Of a stretch of 46,873 bases of DNA, positions 41,588 through 46,873 are shown piece after piece. The DNA lies in NCBI GenBank assembly GCA_017620655.1, contig JAGAUT010000046.1:1-46873 (forward strand). Direction: 5' to 3'. Positions within the stretch are counted from its first letter, which is position 1; the number at the start of each line of letters is the position of its first letter. Source of the stretch: Clostridia bacterium (GTDB lineage: Bacteria > Bacillota > Clostridia > Oscillospirales > CAG-382). Under the pieces are notes generated by a model. It made no database searches. It was not told where the DNA came from and worked only from the letters and a program-made list of their open reading frames with translations. The translations under genes and the position numbers were made by a program.

Positions 41588-42914
41588 GAGTATTATCAAG
41601 GGTTGTGAACTTTGTGAACTGTGCGAACCAGCCAAGGTCTACCTTACCCATTGAGCCGTGTCTGTTCTTTGCGATGTTACAGGTTGCAACATTCTGCTTA
41701 TCGGGGTCGTTCTGGTAATAGTCACGGGACAGGAACATAACAATATCCGCATCCTGCTCGATGGCACCCGAGTCACGAAGGTCAGAAAGCATCGGAGGCT
41801 TATCTGTTTTTTCAGGACCTCTTGAGAGCTGAGAACAAACGATAACCGGTACTTCCAGTTCCTTCGCCATAAGCTTCAAGTTTCGAGAAATATCCGAAAC
41901 TTCATTTACTCTGTTATCTGTTTTCTTGTCCGACTGCATAAGACCGAGATAGTCGACAACCACAAGACCTAAGTCATCGACGCGTCTGAGCTTTGATTTC
42001 ATTTCGGATACCGTAATGTTTGCAGTATCGTCAAGTAGGATATTTGTCTGAGAAAGCACACCCGAAGCACGGGCAAGCTTTACCCATTCATCCTCAGTAA
42101 AATTACCCGTTCTGAACTTTGTTGCGTCAATAAGCGCCTCAGACGAGAGCATTCTCTGCACAAGCTGTTCACAGGACATTTCAAGCGAGAATACAACAAC
42201 CTTCTTTTTTGTTCTCACCGCAACCTGAGTTGCGATATTAAGACAAAAACTTGTTTTACCGACACCGGGACGTGCGGCAACAATTATAAGGTCGGATTTA
42301 CCCATACCGATAAGGAGTTTATCGATATCGCTGAAATATGTGGGTGTTCCGAGTGCCTCTGCACCGTTTTTCTGCAGGTCATCAAGGTACTTATAGTTGG
42401 ACATAATAACATCCTTGATAGGCACAAGTCCTTTTGTTTCTCTCTTTTCGGCGATATTGAAAATGAGCTGTTCGGATCTGTCAAGAATATCCGCTGTGTC
42501 TCCTTCGCCTGCATATGCAAGTCTTGAAATCTCGGAAGAAGCCTCGATAAGCTTTCTCAAAAGCGACTTTTCCTTGATGATTCTCAGATAATCGGGGAGA
42601 TTTGCCATTGACGGCACAGACTGGGCAAGAAGGGCAACATAGTTCTTTCCTCCGGCGTCGTCGTAGGTGCCGCTTTTTACAAGCTCATCTACAAGCGTTA
42701 CAACGTCGATTGTATTATTTGAGAGGAACATCTCGCGCATTGCCTCATAGATAACCCTATGCTGTTCAAGATAAAAGTCCTCTGCATGAATGGCGTTTGC
42801 CACCTCTCTGATTCTTTCGGGGTCGAGAATGATTGCACCCAGAACAGACTGCTCTGCCTCAAGCGAGAAGGGAACCTTATTTAAATTTTCTTCCGTTAAA
42901 AAAACGTCAGCCAT
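41577..42914 (-). CDS. dnaB: Replicative DNA helicase DnaB
   Basis: A hexameric 5'-3' helicase that unwinds DNA at the fork (DnaC in Bacillus nomenclature). 445 residues: N-terminal primase-interaction domain (about 15-120, PFSLEAEQSVLGAIILDP) and a RecA-like domain with Walker A AARPGVGKTSF (about 213-223), VVVDYLGLM (Walker B area) and the SRGPEKTDKPPMLSDLRDSGAIEQDAD segment near residue 370. No intein interrupts the ATPase motifs. The start lies six bases after the rplI stop; the 3' end overlaps tilS. Firm identification. Confidence 0.96.
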   Translation of the reverse strand: MADVFLTEENLNKVPFSLEAEQSVLGAIILDPERIREVANAIHAEDFYLEQHRVIYEAMREMFLSNNTIDVVTLVDELVKSGTYDDAGGKNYVALLAQSVPSMANLPDYLRIIKEKSLLRKLIEASSEISRLAYAGEGDTADILDRSEQLIFNIAEKRETKGLVPIKDVIMSNYKYLDDLQKNGAEALGTPTYFSDIDKLLIGMGKSDLIIVAARPGVGKTSFCLNIATQVAVRTKKKVVVFSLEMSCEQLVQRMLSSEALIDATKFRTGNFTEDEWVKLARASGVLSQTNILLDDTANITVSEMKSKLRRVDDLGLVVVDYLGLMQSDKKTDNRVNEVSDISRNLKLMAKELEVPVIVCSQLSRGPEKTDKPPMLSDLRDSGAIEQDADIVMFLSRDYYQNDPDKQNVATCNIAKNRHGSMGKVDLGWFAQFTKFTTLDNTHEQ

Positions 42915-42920
42915 TGTTTA

Positions 42921-43370
42921 TCAGTCCTTATTTGCGATAAGCACATTGAGCTTACCTGTAATTTCGGGGTGAAGCTTTACATCAACGGTATGTGTACCGA
43001 ATGTCTTTAAGGCATCTGCAAGAACGATTTTTCTCTTGTCTACCTCAATTGAGAACTGCTTCTGGAGTTCTTCTGCAATTTCCTTGTTTGTTACAGAGCC
43101 GAAGAACTTATTGTCGGCACCTGCTGCCATATAGATTTTAACAACAATGCTTTCAAACTTTTCAGCTGTTTCTTTTGCAGCCTGTCTTTCAAGCGCTTCT
43201 CTTCTCTTTTTTGCCTCTTCCTTATTCTTCAAATCGTTAAGAACAGCCGCATCAACTTCGCAGGCAAGCTTCTTTGGAAAAAGGAAATTTCTTGCATATC
43301 CGTCGGATACGTTGATAACATCGCCCTTCTTGCCCTGTCCTTTAACATCGTTCAAAAGTAATACTTTCAT
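42921..43370 (-). CDS. rplI: 50S ribosomal protein L9
   Basis: L9 binds 23S rRNA domain V at the base of the L1 stalk. 149 residues, the usual length; the N-terminal signature is [36 protein letters not shown] (residues 1-36, here noted by its start MKVLLLNDV and end NFLFPKKLA), followed by a long connecting helix and the C-terminal domain (about 80-149). CGGAGG precedes the ATG. It heads the operon rplI-dnaB-tilS-ftsH; no gdpP gene precedes it, unlike in many Firmicutes. A clean promoter could not be chosen among several AT-rich candidates upstream. Confidence 0.97.
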   Translation of the reverse strand: MKVLLLNDVKGQGKKGDVINVSDGYARNFLFPKKLACEVDAAVLNDLKNKEEAKKRREALERQAAKETAEKFESIVVKIYMAAGADNKFFGSVTNKEIAEELQKQFSIEVDKRKIVLADALKTFGTHTVDVKLHPEITGKLNVLIANKD

Positions 43371-43487
43371 TTATGTGTACCTCCGTTTAAAGTATTATAG
43401 TCCTATTCTAATATACATTACCACAAAACAAGTACAAAGTCAATAAAATCAATTAATAAATAATGTAAATAAAAATGAGTTTAACTA

Positions 43488-43516
43488 TTGATAATTATGT
43501 TTTTTTCTGCTATAAT
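43488..43516 (+). promoter_or_regulatory. Promoter of uppP-ftsK
   Basis: TTGATA (43488-43493), 17 bp, TATAAT (43511-43516), 46 bp before the uppP start. Confidence 0.8.
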
Positions 43517-43562
43517 GTAATGTGATAAAATAGTATTTGTATGCAAAGGAGAAGCAAGGGCT

Positions 43563-44408
43563 ATGTTAGTTTATCTAAAGTCAGTATTTTACGGAATCAT
43601 TCAGGGACTTACGGAGTTTTTACCCGTATCAAGTTCGGGACACCTGGCAGTATTTCAGAACGTTTTCGGTTCTGTGGGCGTTCCCGAGGTTACCTTTACT
43701 CTTCTCTTACATGTAGGAACACTGGCGGCGGTACTTCTTGTATACTACAAGGACGTAATTGAGCTTATAAAGAGCTTCTTCTCAGTTCTGAAAAAAATTT
43801 TTACGGGCAAGTTCAAATTCAGCGGGCTTAACGACGGAGAAAAATTCTTCTGCTTTTTATTCGTTGCACTCATTCCCTTGGTTCTCGGTGCGGTGCTTGA
43901 AAATGCAGTCGAGTTCCTTTCGGGATATACATTTGCTGTCGGCATTCTCTGGCTGATAAACGGTTTAATCTTTATCCTGTCGGAAAACGCAGCGGTAAAG
44001 CAGCGGGACTTTTCTGAAATAAAGCCAACTGACGCTTTCAGAGTAGGATTTTTCCAGCTCTTTGCAATTCTCCCCGGCATTTCCCGTTCGGGCATGACAA
44101 TAACAGGCGGCGTGCTTCACGGCTTCAAGAGAGAGTTTGCGGTTAAGTTTTCCTTTATTCTCTCCATCCCTGCAATTCTCGGCTCAACTTTAATAACACT
44201 TCTCAAGGACTGGAACGAAATCTCCTTCGACTCCTCCCTTGGTATTATACTTGCAGGTGTTGCGGCGTCCTTCATTTCGGGACTCCTTGCAATAAAGCTA
44301 TTGCAGTACATATCACAAAAACACAACTTCAAGGTATTTGCTTACTACTGCTTTGCGGCAGGCGTGTTCGCAATCGGCTACGACATTATCAGAGCAATCA
44401 TTCTCTAA
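43563..44408 (+). CDS. uppP: Undecaprenyl-diphosphatase, BacA type
   Basis: A membrane enzyme that removes one phosphate from undecaprenyl pyrophosphate, recycling the lipid carrier of the wall; extra copies give bacitracin resistance. The 281-residue protein shows both active-site motifs: GIIQGLTEFLPVSSSGHL (about residues 10-27) and LPGISRSGMTITGG (about 174-187), within some seven or eight membrane helices. AAAGGAG lies about 11 bases before the ATG. It is followed after 30 bases by the ftsK gene, probably in the same transcript. Confidence 0.96.
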   Translation: MLVYLKSVFYGIIQGLTEFLPVSSSGHLAVFQNVFGSVGVPEVTFTLLLHVGTLAAVLLVYYKDVIELIKSFFSVLKKIFTGKFKFSGLNDGEKFFCFLFVALIPLVLGAVLENAVEFLSGYTFAVGILWLINGLIFILSENAAVKQRDFSEIKPTDAFRVGFFQLFAILPGISRSGMTITGGVLHGFKREFAVKFSFILSIPAILGSTLITLLKDWNEISFDSSLGIILAGVAASFISGLLAIKLLQYISQKHNFKVFAYYCFAAGVFAIGYDIIRAIIL

Positions 44409-44438
44409 AAAAGACGTAATAAAACGGAGGACATAATT

Positions 44439-46873
44439 TTGGCGGCAAAAAACAACTCTAAAAAACAGTCAACATCAAAAAAGGGCTCACCAAGACAGCT
44501 CGAGCTTTCGGAAAACGCAAAGGTGAGACGTAACATAAAAGAACTCAAGAAGCAACAGGACAAGGAATCCACCGTCATTTACAATATAATGCCGGGCATT
44601 CTCGGCTTCCTCGCCATATTCTTCATCATATGTCTTGTAATCAATCCTGAGAGCCTCGGCTTTTTAAGATATTTTATTGCTCTCTTCAAGGGGTTATTCT
44701 CCTGGGCAGTATGGCTCATTCCTGCATGCCTTGCCATCGAGGCGTACTTCTGGAAAAAAGACTATGTGGCTTCCAAGGTGACAAAAAAATGCATTTACGG
44801 TGCATGTCTTATTGTATTCTTCGGAGTTCTATGTCAGGTGATTTTCCATGCCCTCGGCAACGAAATCGACATCAATCCCATAAACCTCTATACAGACGCC
44901 CTGGACGGCAATTCAGCAGGTGCGATAGGCGGTCTTATCGGTGCATTCTTTATTAAATTTACCGGAATCGGTGCATGGTTTATCGCAATATTCGGTGTGC
45001 TTTTCTTCGGCTTTGCAATGTTCGGCATCATGCCTGCAGACATAGCTGTATTCTTCAAGCACAAAATTGACGTATTCTTTTACAACAGAAACTTGAAGAA
45101 GCAGGAGGAGCTTGAAGAAGCTCTGAGAGCCCAGAACGAAAAGAAGAAGAAAAAGCTTTCCGAAGTCAAGGAAAAGGATGCCCTTGAAGAAGAAAACGAC
45201 TCAAAGGACATGAGACGAAGACGTGCATTCATCATTGACGAAGATGAAGAAATCGGTGTTGACGAGGATGAGGTTCTTCCTCCCGAGGAAATCAAGCCCG
45301 CACTTTCCGAAGAAGAGGAAACCATCCCCTACGGCACGGAAGAAAACGGCATGGTTGACATTAACATCTTTGACGAAATCAAGGAAGAAAACACAGAAAA
45401 GGCGGCTGAAATTGCCTCTGGAACCACCCTTCCCGACTCCGTTCAGGATGCCACACACACAGACCTTGCAGAAATATTCACAGATGATGCCTCCATTGCC
45501 ATTGCAGGCGAGCAGTCCTCTGCGGCAGTACTTGACGGCGAGGAAGTCGTGACAGAAAAAATCGAGGGAGAACTCGATGAGGAAAATGAATCGCTTCACG
45601 TCACTCCCGAACCTACCGTTGAGGAGGTTTACCACTTCCCGCCCATCAATTTCCTTACCCCCGACCCCAACCCATCCACCTTTGCGGTAACAGACGAGCT
45701 TAAACAGACAAGCATAAAGCTTGTTGACACCCTTAAAAACTTCGGCGTGAAAACCAAGATCATGAACATATGCTGTGGTCCTACCGTAACAAGATACGAG
45801 CTTCAGCCGGAGGTCGGCGTAAGAGTGCGTTCAATCGCAAACCTTTCCGACGACATTGCCCTTCACCTTGCAGCAAACGGCGTAAGAATCGAGGCACCCA
45901 TTCCCGGCAAGGATGCTGTCGGAATTGAGCTTCCCAACAAGACGGTTTCAACCGTATATCTCAGAAACCTTATTGAAAGCTCTGCCTTTGAAACCCAGAA
46001 GAGCAAGCTTACTGTTGCCCTCGGCATGGACGTTGCAGGAAGCCCTGTGTTCATGAACATCGAAAAGATGCCTCACCTTCTAATCGCCGGTGCTACGGGT
46101 ATGGGTAAGTCTGTTTGTATAAACACATTCATTGTCAGCATGCTTTACAAGGCAAGACCTGACGAAGTAAAGCTTATTCTTATCGACCCTAAGAAGGTTG
46201 AACTTTCAATATACAACGGTCTTCCCCATCTGCTTGTCCCTGTCGTAAGCGACCCCAAGAAGGCAGCAGGCTCACTTGCATGGGCAGTAAACGAAATGGA
46301 ACGCCGTTTCCAGCTCATTGAAGAAGTCGGCGTCAGAAACATTGACGGTTACAATGAAATCACAAAAGAAGACCCCGAAAGAGAATACATGCCCAAGATT
46401 GTCATTATTATCGACGAGCTTGCCGACCTTATGATGACGGCACGCGACGAAGTAGAAACATCCATCTGCCGTCTTGCACAGAAGGCAAGAGCTGCGGGTA
46501 TGCACCTTGTTATCGGTACTCAGCGTCCTTCTGTTGACGTTATCACAGGTCTTATCAAGGCAAACGTTCCTTCTCGTATTGCATGTACTGTTGCTTCCCA
46601 GATTGACTCAAGAACAATTATCGACGTATCGGGTGCTGAAAAGCTCCTTGGCCGCGGTGACATGCTCTATGCGCCTGTAGGTTCCATGAAACCAACAAGA
46701 GTTCAGGGTTCATTCGTAAGCGAAAGAGAAATCGAAAACATTGTTGAGTTCCTGAAGAACGGCAAGAAGTACGAATACGATGCCGACATCATCGAAAGCA
46801 TTGAAAGAGAAGCGGCTCGCTGCGGAGAAAAGAAGAAAGGCAGAGGCAGTGCTGATTCCGACGGAGACTTTGA
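44439..46873 (+). CDS. ftsK: FtsK/SpoIIIE-family DNA translocase (3' end outside window)
   Basis: A septal DNA pump that clears chromosome ends during division or sporulation. The TTG at 44439 follows GGAGG by eight bases; 811 codons are visible. The N-terminus is basic, followed by about four membrane helices (about 45-205), a long acidic linker (about 215-400), and the motor domain with Walker A GATGMGKS (551-558) and Walker [13 protein letters not shown] (about 650). The visible part ends after the motor region; the C-terminal gamma domain that reads DNA orientation sequences must lie to the right. Whether it is FtsK-like (division) or SpoIIIE-like (sporulation) cannot be decided. Confidence 0.95.
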   Translation, partial: MAAKNNSKKQSTSKKGSPRQLELSENAKVRRNIKELKKQQDKESTVIYNIMPGILGFLAIFFIICLVINPESLGFLRYFIALFKGLFSWAVWLIPACLAIEAYFWKKDYVASKVTKKCIYGACLIVFFGVLCQVIFHALGNEIDINPINLYTDALDGNSAGAIGGLIGAFFIKFTGIGAWFIAIFGVLFFGFAMFGIMPADIAVFFKHKIDVFFYNRNLKKQEELEEALRAQNEKKKKKLSEVKEKDALEEENDSKDMRRRRAFIIDEDEEIGVDEDEVLPPEEIKPALSEEEETIPYGTEENGMVDINIFDEIKEENTEKAAEIASGTTLPDSVQDATHTDLAEIFTDDASIAIAGEQSSAAVLDGEEVVTEKIEGELDEENESLHVTPEPTVEEVYHFPPINFLTPDPNPSTFAVTDELKQTSIKLVDTLKNFGVKTKIMNICCGPTVTRYELQPEVGVRVRSIANLSDDIALHLAANGVRIEAPIPGKDAVGIELPNKTVSTVYLRNLIESSAFETQKSKLTVALGMDVAGSPVFMNIEKMPHLLIAGATGMGKSVCINTFIVSMLYKARPDEVKLILIDPKKVELSIYNGLPHLLVPVVSDPKKAAGSLAWAVNEMERRFQLIEEVGVRNIDGYNEITKEDPEREYMPKIVIIIDELADLMMTARDEVETSICRLAQKARAAGMHLVIGTQRPSVDVITGLIKANVPSRIACTVASQIDSRTIIDVSGAEKLLGRGDMLYAPVGSMKPTRVQGSFVSEREIENIVEFLKNGKKYEYDADIIESIEREAARCGEKKKGRGSADSDGDF

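Noticed and set aside
41577..42914. Intein in dnaB (or dnaE)
   Set aside because: Both proteins have normal length between motifs and uninterrupted active-site segments.

Overview
The window reads as chromosomal DNA of a low-to-mid GC Gram-positive member of the Clostridia, probably an uncultured gut Oscillospirales or Christensenellales relative. The grounds are inferential: gene orders such as murB-whiA-dnaE, nnrD-lipoprotein-alr, miaB-ylbF-mutS and rplI-dnaB-tilS-ftsH; lipoprotein and SLH surface proteins; strong AGGAGG ribosome sites with frequent TTG starts; sigma-A promoters with 17-bp spacers; and a small palindromic element of the GGCTCCCTTGTG type seen in such genomes. No phage, transposase, integrase or CRISPR array is visible.

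Left third (1-14461), mostly minus strand: an operon murB-whiA-dnaE (dnaE runs off the left edge) carrying an inverted-repeat element between whiA and dnaE. Next comes a promoter-driven structured RNA of about 165 nt with its own terminator, directly before a small two-helix membrane protein. Then follow mgtE with a long unexplained leader, the block yerC-like regulator / methyltransferase / hsp33 / miaB / ylbF-like / mutS, and an HPr-like protein that lacks the phosphorylatable histidine. Divergent from the last is pfkA.

Centre (15856-25199): six consecutive paralogous extracellular solute-binding lipoproteins, each about 470 residues and each with its own promoter and terminator, without any ABC permease or ATPase. 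They are almost uniform except for one short hypervariable segment (about residues 297-311) and a second small variable patch. This is the most unusual structure in the window. A tRNA-Val(GAC) on the minus strand closes the array.

Next (25485-31194) comes an envelope group: an SLH-anchored parvulin-type prolyl isomerase, an SLH/YcdB-type secreted protein and a membrane-anchored HtrA protease. Together they look like a surface-protein folding and quality-control set placed beside the lipoprotein array.

Right part: a PHP phosphoesterase, the NAD(P)HX repair enzyme, a YdcC-like lipoprotein without a normal start codon, and alanine racemase (one operon with a strong promoter); a GH94-like phosphorylase; the minus-strand operon rplI-dnaB-tilS-ftsH; and a plus-strand uppP-ftsK pair, with ftsK cut by the right edge. 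Housekeeping functions cover replication, mismatch repair, cell wall synthesis, translation fidelity and glycolysis.
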